A stretch of 48,107 bases of DNA from Luteimonas terricola (GCF_004352845.1 NZ_SJRX01000010.1:1-48107), one strand, 5' to 3'. Positions 1-7,153 are shown, numbered from the stretch's first letter. Numbers and translations are program-made. Notes: generated by a model from the letters alone, not told the origin.

Positions 1-93
1 TTCGGGCGCAGGGCGCGAGATCCGGCGTGCGGCCCCTGCTGAATTACGGTGGTCTGACACCGAGGCGTTATCGGGCGCGCACGTCGGGCTCTC

Positions 94-138
94 GGCGCCT
101 ACGGTAGGGGAAACTCAAGACATAAGGCGTTAGGCGCC
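94..138 (+). repeat. Integron attC core site, left boundary of the ParDE cassette
   Basis: GGCGTTAGGCGCC lies at 126-138 and contains the core GTTAGGC at 129-135. It is identical to the core at 829-835, exactly 700 bp downstream, as expected for two successive cassette junctions. An inverted partner GGCGCCTA at 94-101 pairs with TAGGCGCC at 131-138, but the intervening 29 bases lack recognisable inner L boxes, so the left half of this attC is either degenerate or lies before the window. Confidence 0.6.
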
Positions 139-429
139 AATATTCGAGTCCACGTCCATCGTCGCGTGGAGAATACGAACGATCAGCAGCTCGTTCTCAC
201 TCGGTTGCTTGTAGTAGATCACATGCACCCCATGAGGAAACTTCCGGTAGCCTTCTCGGATCTCGTCGCAAGCCCTTCCCATTAGTGGGTTCTTCGCCAA
301 CGAACGAAAGACTTGATCCACTTCCTTCAAGTACGCATTGCGCTGCCGCACCCCCCACCGGCTCTGCGTAAACCGCGCAATCGACCTTAGGTCGGCCTGC
401 GCCGACCTAGTTAAGTCAAAGTGCCTCAC
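130..429 (-). CDS. parE: ParE/RelE-family toxin
   Basis: A 99-residue protein of the RelE/ParE fold, the toxin half of a type II toxin-antitoxin pair; ParE toxins poison DNA gyrase. The N-terminal part (F-D-L-T-R-S-A-Q-A-D-L, then an R-F-T-Q/W-G-V helix), the P-L-M-G-R segment around residue 49 and the late strands with H-V-I-Y-Y and I-V-R-I-L-H are typical of the family. The start is a GTG that overlaps the upstream ParD stop in a GTGA arrangement, so the two are translationally coupled. The gene is reversed relative to the cassette junctions and ends inside the left attC core, so it has little non-coding DNA behind it. The target (gyrase or ribosome) cannot be decided from sequence alone. 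Confidence 0.88.
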   Translation of the reverse strand: MRHFDLTRSAQADLRSIARFTQSRWGVRQRNAYLKEVDQVFRSLAKNPLMGRACDEIREGYRKFPHGVHVIYYKQPSENELLIVRILHATMDVDSNIGA

Positions 430-665
430 TGCTGTTCCGAGTCTAGCTCTGCGATGAGCGACTCATAGCTATATTTGGATCGCCCGCTTCGTTCACCGGC
501 AATCAGCGCGTTCCGTAGAACTTCCAACTTGCTTTCGGTAATCTCGAGCAAACGCAGCCCGGCTCGGACAACTTCACTGGCAGAACCGTATCGACCCGTG
601 TCTACCTGGCCCGCAATGAATTGCTCAAAATGATCACCCAAGCTGACGCTCGTATTTCTGGCCAT
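426..665 (-). CDS. parD: ParD-family antitoxin
   Basis: A 79-residue CopG/ParD-type ribbon-helix-helix antitoxin that binds ParE and autorepresses the operon. The start is set at the ATG at 665 because it begins the family-typical M-A-R-N-T-S-V-S-L-G segment and has a strong ribosome binding site (AAAGGAGG, plus-strand 671-678) five bases upstream. A longer reading to 701 has no such signal. Visible family features are S-L-G-D-H-F, a G-R-Y-G-S-A-S-E-V-V-R-A-G-L-R-L-L-E segment in the middle and a charged C-terminal tail that would wrap the toxin. It is the first gene of a two-gene operon with parE, and a palindromic operator lies just upstream. Confidence 0.9.
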   Translation of the reverse strand: MARNTSVSLGDHFEQFIAGQVDTGRYGSASEVVRAGLRLLEITESKLEVLRNALIAGERSGRSKYSYESLIAELDSEQQ

Positions 666-681
666 GACGTCCTCCTTTATC

Positions 682-700
682 TGTACCAGATATTGGTACA
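682..700 (-). promoter_or_regulatory. Probable ParD operator palindrome
   Basis: TGTACCA (682-688) and TGGTACA (694-700) form a perfect 7-bp inverted repeat around a 5-base spacer, immediately upstream of the parD ribosome binding site. Ribbon-helix-helix antitoxins bind such palindromes in their own promoters, so autoregulation is the natural inference; binding is not shown. Confidence 0.65.
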
Positions 701-720
701 TCAGGCTGCGCGTGTCAATC

Positions 721-838
721 GGCGCCTAACAAGTCGTTCAAGCCGACACCGCTTCGGGGCGCAAACCACATGGCAGATAAAGCTTGCCATGTGCTTCATG
801 CCCCTACGCAGCGCGGCTTAACTCTGGCGTTAGGCGCC
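721..838 (+). repeat. Complete integron attC site
   Basis: GGCGCCTAAC at 721-730 and GTTAGGCGCC at 829-838 are perfect reverse complements, giving the outer R boxes with cores GCCTAAC and GTTAGGC. Inside them, GTTCAAGCCG on the left is imperfectly complementary to GCGGCTTAACTC on the right, forming the L boxes with the offset typical of attC. The apex holds a further perfect 8-bp stem, ACATGGCA (768-775) with TGCCATGT (785-792). The nested arrangement matches a folded single-stranded attC substrate for an integron integrase. Confidence 0.9.
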
Positions 839-843
839 ACTGC

Positions 844-1272
844 ATGCGTCTCTGGTCACTGCATCCAAAATATCTAGATCCGCAAGGGCTCGTTGCACTC
901 TGGCGTGAGACATTGCTCGCCAAGGCAGTGCTCCGTGGCCAGACGCGCGGCTACACTCGCCATCCTCAGTTGGAGCGCTTCAAAGCACATCCACACCCGC
1001 GCTCGGCCATGAATTCGTATCTGGCCGCTGTCCATGCCGAGGCAACTTATCGAGGCTACGCTTTCGACCGCTCCAAGGTCGGCCCAGTCCGGGCTGTTCA
1101 ACCAATCCCTGTCAGCGCGGGCCAGGTTGCATATGAGTGGTTGCATTTGCAAAGCAAGCTTTCCGTTCGCAGTCCCGCCGTGCTTGTCCAATGGAGCGGC
1201 GTGCTCACTCCAGCGTGCCACCCGCTGTTTCGTCCGCAACCCGGGCCCGTGGCATCATGGGAGCGGGCGTAA
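844..1272 (+). CDS. Pyrimidine dimer DNA glycosylase (endonuclease V family)
   Basis: A 142-residue protein of the Pyr_excise family, related to T4 endonuclease V, which cuts the glycosyl bond of UV-induced pyrimidine dimers and nicks the abasic site. The ATG at 844 gives the family N-terminus M-R-L-W-S-L-H-P-K-Y-L-D. The acidic residue in W-R-E-T-L-L-A (Glu22) sits where the catalytic glutamate is expected, followed by H-P-Q-L-E-R-F and the Y-L-x-A-V-H-A-E-A segment. The start is nine bases after the attC core, a normal place for the first gene of an integron cassette, and no Shine-Dalgarno is visible. The stop overlaps an AAGGAG motif that may serve the next gene. Confidence 0.85.
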   Translation: MRLWSLHPKYLDPQGLVALWRETLLAKAVLRGQTRGYTRHPQLERFKAHPHPRSAMNSYLAAVHAEATYRGYAFDRSKVGPVRAVQPIPVSAGQVAYEWLHLQSKLSVRSPAVLVQWSGVLTPACHPLFRPQPGPVASWERA

Positions 1273-1293
1273 GGAGATCGCGGTGATTGCAGC

Positions 1294-2067
1294 ATGAGCT
1301 ACTTGATCATCTGCACCGTAGCGTTGCTGGCATCAGCCTTGACGTTCTTCTCCGGCTTCGGTCTGGGCACCCTGCTACTGCCAGCCTTTGCATTGTTCTT
1401 TCCCATCGAGCAGGCCGTTGCGCTTACCGCAATCGTTCATTTCCTCAACAGTCTCTTCAAACTCGCATTGACCGGACGGCACGCTGACCGACATGTCGTC
1501 GTCCGTTTTGGCCTTCCGGCCATAGTCATGTCATTCCTTGGTGCATGGATCCTGGTCTGGCTCGCCGGCATTGACCCTGTGTTCTCTTACTCAGCCTTCG
1601 GTCGATTGGTGTCGGTTACGCCGGTCAAGCTGGTGGTGGGTTTGCTCCTTCTGCTGTTCGCCTCGCTGGAGTTCATTCCGCGATTTCGAAACCTGTCTTT
1701 TGGAGCGCAGTTCATGCCCTTGGGTGGCTTGCTCAGCGGGTTCTTTGGTGGCCTTTCCGGCATGCAAGGTGCGCTTCGCTCGGCGTTTCTGTCCCGCGCG
1801 GGACTGACCAAAGAGGCATTTATTGCAACCGGCGTGGTCATCGCCTGCCTCATCGACTTTTCGCGCCTGGCCATCTACTCCACCGCGCTTGCCCGTGAGA
1901 GCGCAGACTTCAATTACGGCTTGTTGGCGGCGGCAGTTCTGGCGGCGTTCGCTGGGGCGGCCCTTGGCAACAACTACCTCAAGAAAATGACCATGCCGGG
2001 CATCCAGCGTATTGTCGCTGCCATGCTGTTTGTGGTTGCTTTGGGTCTCGTTTCAGGGCTGTTGTAG
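1294..2067 (+). CDS. TauE/SafE-family membrane permease
   Basis: A 257-residue integral membrane protein of the TauE/SafE (DUF81) family, which exports sulfite, sulfoacetate or related anions. Hydrophobic segments run throughout (about eight). The N-terminal G-F-G-L-G-T-L-L-L-P-A-F motif and the internal repeat G-F-F-G-G-L-S-G-M-Q-G-A-L-R-S-A-F are diagnostic. It starts 21 bases after the glycosylase gene with no recombination site between them, so the two appear to share a cassette and transcript; an AAGGAG lies at 1271-1276 but is 17 bases from the ATG, longer than ideal. Codon use is less GC-rich than the backbone genes downstream. The substrate is unknown. Confidence 0.85.
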   Translation: MSYLIICTVALLASALTFFSGFGLGTLLLPAFALFFPIEQAVALTAIVHFLNSLFKLALTGRHADRHVVVRFGLPAIVMSFLGAWILVWLAGIDPVFSYSAFGRLVSVTPVKLVVGLLLLLFASLEFIPRFRNLSFGAQFMPLGGLLSGFFGGLSGMQGALRSAFLSRAGLTKEAFIATGVVIACLIDFSRLAIYSTALARESADFNYGLLAAAVLAAFAGAALGNNYLKKMTMPGIQRIVAAMLFVVALGLVSGLL

Positions 2068-2137
2068 TCGGGGCGCTGCCGCGATGTACTACTCCCGCTT
2101 TGGCTTCCTCGTACCATGAGTCCTTCGCAGCGCAGGG

Positions 2138-2198
2138 CTGACAGTTCATTCAAGCCGGACCCGCTTCGCGACCCGGCCTGGTTCTGAAATTGGGCCGC
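2138..2198 (+). repeat. Degenerate attC-like site
   Basis: CTGACAGTTCATTCAAGCCGG at the left shares its L-box TTCAAGCCG with the intact attC at 721-838. On the right, CCGGCCTGG and TTCTGAA followed by ATTGGGC give partial complementarity (GCCGG pairs with CCGGC). The outer core reads CTGACA instead of CTAACA. The segment follows the TauE gene and precedes the next cassette-like gene, as a cassette junction should. Confidence 0.5.
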
Positions 2199-2330
2199 CG
2201 GGAGGTTTCGTCGCCGTATTTGGCGCTTGATCCAGGGCTCCGGCCGTTCCATCGCAAGGATGGTTGCCACGCCACACCTGGACTGCAACCCTTTGCGTCT
2301 CCAGGTCCGATCCCGCGAAGGAGCAGCGTT

Positions 2331-2552
2331 GTGAGAACACTCATTGCCATGGTTGCCTGGTGCATTCTCTTTGTCCTGTGCTGGCCATTGGCCCTGCTGG
2401 CGTTGGTTCTATGGCCAATCGCCTGGCTGCTTGCCCTGCCGTTTCGCCTGGTTGGCATTACTTTCTCCGCCATGTTCGCGTTCTTGCAGGCCATCCTGCT
2501 TCTCCCTGCCCGCCTCCTTGGCTGGCGGCCCGGACAAGCAGCTGCTGCCTGA
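2331..2552 (+). CDS. Small cassette-encoded membrane protein
   Basis: A 73-residue protein dominated by hydrophobic stretches with several tryptophans and prolines (W-C-I-L-F-V-L-C-W-P-L-A-L-L, then W-P-I-A-W-L-L-A-L-P-F-R-L-V-G), predicted to span or hug the inner membrane two or three times. The GTG at 2331 is chosen because AAGGAG lies seven bases upstream at 2318-2323; a longer in-frame start at 2190 has none. The stop codon TGA at 2550-2552 lies inside the next attC relic (CTGACAATTCGTTCAAG), an arrangement typical of integron cassettes. I recall similar small membrane proteins in xanthomonad cassette arrays, but no function is known to me. Confidence 0.7.
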   Translation: MRTLIAMVAWCILFVLCWPLALLALVLWPIAWLLALPFRLVGITFSAMFAFLQAILLLPARLLGWRPGQAAAA

Positions 2553-2580
2553 CAATTCGTTCAAGGGGATGCCGTTCGGT
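2549..2580 (+). repeat. attC relic, left half
   Basis: CTGACAATTCGTTCAAG at 2549-2565 repeats the start of the other attC-type sites in the window (core followed by TTC-x-TTCAAG). A matching right half is not recognisable, so the site appears eroded. It overlaps the stop codon of the preceding small membrane protein gene. The following 110 bases, up to the next relic, contain no supported gene. Confidence 0.45.
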
Positions 2581-2696
2581 GGGTCTCCTCCGAATGCGAA
2601 CTCGGGTGAGGAAGTTGCATGCCGTATGGGCGTGGAGGTATCGGAAAGCCATCTGGCAAAGAGCATGCGTCTCTACGGAGTACACCGACGATGTTT

Positions 2697-2746
2697 CCTG
2701 ACAGTTCGCCCAAGCCGACCCCCTTCGGGGCGCGGCCTGATTCAGG
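2697..2746 (+). repeat. Compact attC-like site
   Basis: CCTGACAGTTCGCCCAAGCCG begins the site and CGGCCTGATTCAGG ends it. Outer CCTGA (2697-2701) pairs with TCAGG (2742-2746), inner AAGCCG partly pairs with CGGCCT, and the tip is CCC-TTCG-GGG. At about 50 bp it is shorter than the 118-bp intact attC but preserves the same nested pairing with changed core letters. No gene lies between it and the previous relic. Confidence 0.5.
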
Positions 2747-2800
2747 CCTTGGAGCCAGGATGAAAAGTCCGAATTCGGCGAGTATCTGCAGCCTGACCAT

Positions 2801-3315
2801 GTGAGGGTAGCGATCTTCCAACTGGTCGGCATCGACCACAAACAGTTTGAACCACTTTTTCCGCTGTCTGATGCGGAACTGAAAGGCCGAGGCAACGTCA
2901 GACGCATTGCCGACAGTGACCAGGGATTCCCTTGCCGCGTCAGTCTGGAGGATGCTGCTGCAGGCGACGAACTTCTTCTGTTGCATTACCTGCATCAACC
3001 GGCAAGCTCTCCCTATCGTGCCTCAGGCCCGATCTATGTCCGACGTCGACAAACAAGGCGCATTCTTGCTCCCGGCCTTGTTCCGGCTTAGTGACACGCC
3101 GCATCATCTCTATACGGGCATATGGCTCGGATCACATGATGCTCTCCGCAGATGTACAGGATGGTTCCGGCGTAACCCGCGCCCTGGAGAAACTTTTTAC
3201 TGATCATGCCGTGTCGTATGTGCACCTGCATAACGCCAGGCAGGGCTGCTTCCCATGTCACGCAAGACGTGTTCAGCCATGCCTGGCGGTGCCAAGTCCC
3301 TGCGGGAAGTCATGA
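2801..3315 (+). pseudogene. DUF1203 family gene, frameshifted
   Basis: Two adjacent reading frames together make one DUF1203 protein. The first (GTG at 2801 to the stop at 3089-3091) carries F-Q-L-V-G-I-D, F-P-L-S-D-A-E-L, G-F-P-C-R-V-S-L and S-P-Y-R-A-S-G-P-I. The second frame continues directly with R-R-I-I-S-I-R-A-Y-G and the C-terminal H-L-H-N-A-R-Q-G-C-F. The shift from one frame to the other falls around 3085-3095 and fits loss of one base (or gain of two). The C-terminus beyond G-C-F also differs from the usual short basic ending. The family has no established function. It sits in the cassette region directly behind an attC-like site, so it is probably a dead cassette gene, unless the base loss is a sequencing error. 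Confidence 0.75.
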
Positions 3316-3385
3316 GGACTTTCTGGCTTTCAAGTCCGGCGCGGCCGACTGTAAGTTACCTCCAGCCATAGCCCTGGACACAAGC

Positions 3386-3979
3386 ATGCGCACGTCCGCA
3401 CTTCTCCTGCTTGCAATCACCGCTGCCCCTTCCCATGCGGAGCAGGCGACGGTCTCTACGCCAGATACGATCGAGCAGGTGCTGGCCCGCCCTCTGTTCA
3501 ATGACCCCTACATGTGTTCCGAGCACGCTGCGGGCGAACTCCCCTATCCCGGAGATGACCTCGGGCAGGACTGCATGATCACCGCATTCGATGAAGGCAA
3601 AGAGCCACTCTTTCTCAGGCTGTATAGAACCGACGGATCAGAGAACGAAGACTGGTACGGATGGAACCGTCCCGTCTACTCACCTTGCGACTGCGATGTA
3701 GTCGGGATCCATGTGAATCCATTGACGAATCAGCCAGGCAAGCAGAATGAAAGCCGCGCTTCCGGCGTTGTCCTGAAAACATCGGATGGCACGATGTTCG
3801 CCGTGGCTCATCTGCAAGGGTTCGTAGTAGAAGAGGGTTCCCGCCTGAAGGCGGGCGATCAGATCGGCTTTGTCGGGAACAATGGCTACGCCAGGGCACC
3901 CCATGTGCATATAGGAGCATGGCGCGGAAAGCAGGCACTGCAGCTCCGCTGGGACCAGCGCGCCATGAGAATCCACTAA
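3386..3979 (+). CDS. Exported M23-like peptidase
   Basis: A 197-residue protein with a signal peptide (M-R-T-S-A-L-L-L-L-A-I-T-A-A-P-S-H-A) and a lysostaphin/M23-like domain; M23 enzymes cut peptide crosslinks in peptidoglycan in the periplasm. The start at 3386 is chosen because it begins the signal sequence. In the domain, R-P-V-Y-S-P-C-D-C-D-V-V matches the first strand pair, V-A-H-L-Q-G supplies a histidine, and N-N-G-Y-A-R-A-P-H-V-H-I-G supplies the final H-x-H. The usual first zinc pair (H-x3-D before the G-x-P-V strand) is not evident: this position reads S-E-N-E-D-W-Y-G-W. It may bind zinc through the acidic residues or be an inactive binder. Four cysteines suggest disulfides. It lies among cassette genes but no clear attC flanks it. 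Confidence 0.7.
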   Translation: MRTSALLLLAITAAPSHAEQATVSTPDTIEQVLARPLFNDPYMCSEHAAGELPYPGDDLGQDCMITAFDEGKEPLFLRLYRTDGSENEDWYGWNRPVYSPCDCDVVGIHVNPLTNQPGKQNESRASGVVLKTSDGTMFAVAHLQGFVVEEGSRLKAGDQIGFVGNNGYARAPHVHIGAWRGKQALQLRWDQRAMRIH

Positions 3980-4071
3980 TCCGGTCACGAACCTGCTCCG
4001 TTTGCCCCACGACGTACCCACTTCGCGGACCGGCTTGGTTCAAGCGCCAGTCCCCAGGAACCAAGGCCCAT

Positions 4072-4278
4072 ATGTCTCTCTCACTTGGAACTATCATTCT
4101 TTCCGCGGCGGCCCTGCTGCTGGCCTTGATCACCATCCTGGCGATTCGCTCAGGCCAGCTCCTTTGGTATCCCGCTCTCATTCAAGCCAGCCGCTCAGAA
4201 CATCCCGGCTTGTTCTGGACGATTACTGCAATCCAGATCGTCGGGGTGGCCGCTTTAGCCTGGCTGGCCTTTTCTTGA
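4072..4278 (+). CDS. Small two-helix membrane protein
   Basis: A 68-residue protein with two hydrophobic segments, roughly residues 4-24 and 45-66, separated by a short polar loop with several basic and aromatic residues, so a helical hairpin in the inner membrane is likely. The ATG at 4072 is preceded by AAGG about six bases upstream; an upstream in-frame start at 3919 would lie inside the peptidase gene. I do not recognise a family. It follows the M23-like gene by about 90 bases and precedes the DUF1801 pseudogene. Confidence 0.5.
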   Translation: MSLSLGTIILSAAALLLALITILAIRSGQLLWYPALIQASRSEHPGLFWTITAIQIVGVAALAWLAFS

Positions 4279-4358
4279 TGTTTGTCGGGTTTCCATGCCC
4301 CAGGGCACACGGCACGCGAGTTGTCCAGAAGGTCTTTAACGGCATTGCATGAGTGATC

Positions 4359-4701
4359 ATGACTGCAAAGAAGACAGCGAAAGTCCCGCTCGTTTCCGGC
4401 GGCAATCCCCAGATCCCCAAGGGCTACGGCAACGCCCCCGTGCAGGCCTGCATCTCGGCCATGCCGGGCTGGAAGAGCGATGTCGGTCGCCGCCTGGACG
4501 CACTCGTCGAGCGCACCGTCCCCGGCGTGTGCAAGGCAGTCAAGTGGAACTCGCCCTTCTACGGCACAAAGGACGCCACCTCCCGGCACGTCGAAGCACG
4601 AGGACGTCCGCTACCTCGACATCCACGAGGGCAAGTTCGACGAGGAACAGTTCGTCGACTGGGTCGGGCAGGCCAGCCAGCTGCCTGGCGAGCGGATGTA
4701 G
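4359..4701 (+). pseudogene. DUF1801 domain gene with internal deletion
   Basis: The N-terminal half reads as a normal DUF1801 protein (P-Q-I-P-K-G-Y-G-N-A-P-V-Q-A, then V-K-W-N-S-P-F-Y-G). The C-terminal half (T-S-K-H-E-D-V-R-Y-L-D-I-H-E and W-V-G-Q-A-S-Q-L-P-G-E) is present in a different frame from about 4590 to the stop at 4699-4701. The family's central W-F-L-x-F-H-C-F-T-K-Y-V-K-V-x-F segment is missing between them. One deletion of some tens of codons that also shifts the frame explains this. DUF1801 proteins fold like the YdhG family and have no firm role. The original start could be the ATG at 4359 or the GTG at 4353. A run of nine G follows at 4726-4734. Confidence 0.78.
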
Positions 4702-4836
4702 TGCCCGTTGGCGGACGAGGACAACGGGGGGGGGCGGCCTTCCGGCGTACTATTCATGCAGACGGATACCGGGCAAGTTCATGATCGCGTCCAGCTTCCG
4801 CCGTAGGAGGCGGCTTGCCCCGGAAAGGAATGAGCG

Positions 4837-7113
4837 ATGCCCGTAGAGCCGCCGGACGACGAAGCCTCCAACGCAACCCCATCGGACGCACAGCGCCCCG
4901 GGGCCCAAGGTGCGAATCCACCCCCACCCCTTGAACGCAGCCGCTTCGGCGGCACGGGGCGGCGGCATGAGCGCGCGTCCGACGATGACGCGCCGGTCTC
5001 GCGCAGCGACCTGAGCAAGGGTCCGCAGGAACTGCTCGAGCACCGCACGGCGAGGATCAACTGGAGCGTGCTCTCGATTTCATCGGTGGTGATCGTCGCC
5101 TTCTCGATCTGGGCGATCCTGGTGCCCGCCGAGGCGCGCGCGACGATGAAGGCGGCGGTCGACTGGATCGCCTACAACCTGGGCTGGTACTACGTGCTCA
5201 CGATGACGCTTGTCGTCGGCTTCGTGCTCTGGGTCGCGCTGTCCAAGGAAGGCAACGTGCGGCTCGGTCCCGACCATTCGCGGCCGCAGTACGGGCTCAC
5301 GACCTGGGTCGCGATGCTGTTCGCCGCGGGCGTGGGCATCGACATGCTGTTCTACTCGGTGACCGGCCCGGTGGTGCAGTACATGTATCCGCCGTCGGGC
5401 GACGGCGCGACGGCCGCCGCGATGCAGGATGCGGTGGTCTGGACGATGTTCCACTACGGCATCGCCGGCTGGTCGATGTATGCGCTGCTGGGCATGGCGA
5501 TGGGCTACTTCGCCTACCGCTGGGGCATGCCGCTGTCGATCCGCGCCGCGCTCTACCCCCTGCTCGGCAAGCGTGTGCGCGGCCCCCTGGGCGACGGCAT
5601 CAGCATCATCGCGCTGGTCGGCACGGTGTTCGGCGTGGCCACGTCGATGGGCATCGGCGTGGTGCTGCTGAACGTCGGGTTCTCGCTGATCTTCGGGCTG
5701 GAGCAGGGCCTGTCGCTGCAGATCGCGCTGGTGGTCGGGGCGGTGGTGTTGACCATCGCGGCCACGACGTCAGGCGTCGACCGCGGCATCCGCTGGATCT
5801 CGGAGCTCAACCTCTGGAGCGCGGTGGCGATGATGGTGTACATCCTCGTCACCGGGCAGACCGCGTTCCTCATGAACGCGCTGGTGGAGAACATCGGCCG
5901 CTTCTTCCTCACCCTGCCCGCGCGCACGCTCCAGACCTTCGCCTACGAGCCCGGCGGCGCCGACTGGATGGGCGGATGGACGCTGTTCTTCTGGGCGTTC
6001 TGGCTCGCATGGGGGCCATTCGTCGGCGTGTTCCTGGCCCGCATCTCGCGCGGACGCACGCTGCGCGAGTTCGTGATCGCGGCGATCACCGCGCCGGTGC
6101 TGTGCGATTTCATCATCGTGTCGTTCTTTGGAAATTCGGCGCTGTTCCAGGTGCTGCAGGGCAATACCGGATTCGCCGAGCTCGCGGTCGCGAGCCCCGA
6201 GCGCGGCTGGTATGCGCTGCTGGAGATGTTCCCGGGCGCGATGTTCCTCATCGGCCTGGCGACGTTGTCGGGCCTGCTGTTCTACCTCACGAGCGCCAAC
6301 TCCGGCGCGATGGTGATGTCGAACTTCTCGGCGTCCATTCCGGATCCGTCGCACGACGGACCCAAATGGCTGCGCATCTTCTGGGCCGTGCTCACCGCGG
6401 TGCTCACGGTGGCGATGCTGCTGGCGGGCGGCGTGACCACGATGGAGTACGCGACGCTCATCTTCGCCCTGCCGGTGACGATCATCGCGTACCTGGTGAT
6501 GGCGTCGTTCCACAAGGTGCTGCGGATGGAGCGGGCCGAACGCGAGGGCCAGGTGCTGCGCAGGCCGTCCATGGCGCCGATCGGCGGACACGTTCCGGAG
6601 CGCTCGTGGAAGCAGCGGCTCGAACAGCTGCGCGCGTATCCATCGCTGCGGCAGGTCACCCAGTTCCTCGACCGCACGGTGCGGCCGGCGCTCGACGAGG
6701 TCGGCACCGAGTTCCGCAACCAGGGCTACGCGGTCGAGCAGACCACCATTCCCAACGCGCACGGCATCGAGGAGCCGGTGCTGCGGGTATCGATGGACGC
6801 CTTCCGCGCCTTCCATTACCAGGTCGCCATCGTCGAGGCGCCGGTGCCGATGTTCAGCGGCCGCATGTCGCGCGAGACCGACGTCTACTACCGGCTCGAG
6901 GTGTTCACGCAGACCGGTTCCGGTGGCTACGACCTGACGGGCCTCACCAGGCAGCAGGTGATCGACGACGTGCTCGACCGCTACGAGGCGCACCTCGCGT
7001 TCCTCACCTTCTCCTCGGAGACGGATACCGCCTCGGTGCTGACGCCTGCGATCCTGCCCAAGGACCAGCAGTCGGCAATTCCCGGGGGCGCGGGAGGCGT
7101 CCAGCAGCCGTGA
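4837..7113 (+). CDS. BCCT-family betaine/choline/carnitine transporter
   Basis: A 758-residue secondary transporter for quaternary ammonium osmolytes in the inner membrane. About twelve hydrophobic segments lie between residues 75 and 570. The family motif G-V-G-I-D-M-L-F-Y falls in the substrate-binding helix; its aspartate resembles BetT- and CaiT-type members rather than the glycine of sodium-coupled BetP. The BCCT signature D-W-M-G-G-W-T-L-F-F-W-A-F-W, with F-V-G-V-F-L-A-R-I-S-R-G-R-T following, is clear. A 180-residue hydrophilic C-terminal domain, common in BetT-like proteins, would be a cytoplasmic osmosensing extension, and the N-terminal 70 residues are polar. AAAGGA lies nine bases before the ATG. 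It opens the conserved chromosomal part of the window and ends convergently with the receptor gene. Confidence 0.93.
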   Translation: MPVEPPDDEASNATPSDAQRPGAQGANPPPPLERSRFGGTGRRHERASDDDAPVSRSDLSKGPQELLEHRTARINWSVLSISSVVIVAFSIWAILVPAEARATMKAAVDWIAYNLGWYYVLTMTLVVGFVLWVALSKEGNVRLGPDHSRPQYGLTTWVAMLFAAGVGIDMLFYSVTGPVVQYMYPPSGDGATAAAMQDAVVWTMFHYGIAGWSMYALLGMAMGYFAYRWGMPLSIRAALYPLLGKRVRGPLGDGISIIALVGTVFGVATSMGIGVVLLNVGFSLIFGLEQGLSLQIALVVGAVVLTIAATTSGVDRGIRWISELNLWSAVAMMVYILVTGQTAFLMNALVENIGRFFLTLPARTLQTFAYEPGGADWMGGWTLFFWAFWLAWGPFVGVFLARISRGRTLREFVIAAITAPVLCDFIIVSFFGNSALFQVLQGNTGFAELAVASPERGWYALLEMFPGAMFLIGLATLSGLLFYLTSANSGAMVMSNFSASIPDPSHDGPKWLRIFWAVLTAVLTVAMLLAGGVTTMEYATLIFALPVTIIAYLVMASFHKVLRMERAEREGQVLRRPSMAPIGGHVPERSWKQRLEQLRAYPSLRQVTQFLDRTVRPALDEVGTEFRNQGYAVEQTTIPNAHGIEEPVLRVSMDAFRAFHYQVAIVEAPVPMFSGRMSRETDVYYRLEVFTQTGSGGYDLTGLTRQQVIDDVLDRYEAHLAFLTFSSETDTASVLTPAILPKDQQSAIPGGAGGVQQP

Positions 7114-7118
7114 GGCAC

Positions 7119-7146
7119 GGGCGCGGCCCTGCGACGGGCCGCGCCC
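7119..7146. terminator. GC hairpin between convergent genes
   Basis: GGGCGCGGCCC (7119-7129) and GGGCCGCGCCC (7136-7146) form a perfect 11-bp stem with a 6-base loop, seven bases before the TonB receptor stop and just after the BCCT stop. There is no U-tract, so termination efficiency is uncertain; the position suggests a shared bidirectional stop. Confidence 0.5.
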
Positions 7147-7153
7147 TGACCGC

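Noticed and set aside
94..138. A full 45-bp attC formed by GGCGCCTA and TAGGCGCC
   Set aside because: Kept only as a core site: L boxes are absent and the spacing is much shorter than in the intact attC.
1034..1297. Plus-strand frame inside the glycosylase gene
   Set aside because: It overlaps a recognised family member in another frame and shows no motif.
2561..2998. 145-codon minus-strand frame over the DUF1203 pseudogene
   Set aside because: The plus strand gives clear DUF1203 motifs; the minus frame resembles no family and runs through an attC relic.
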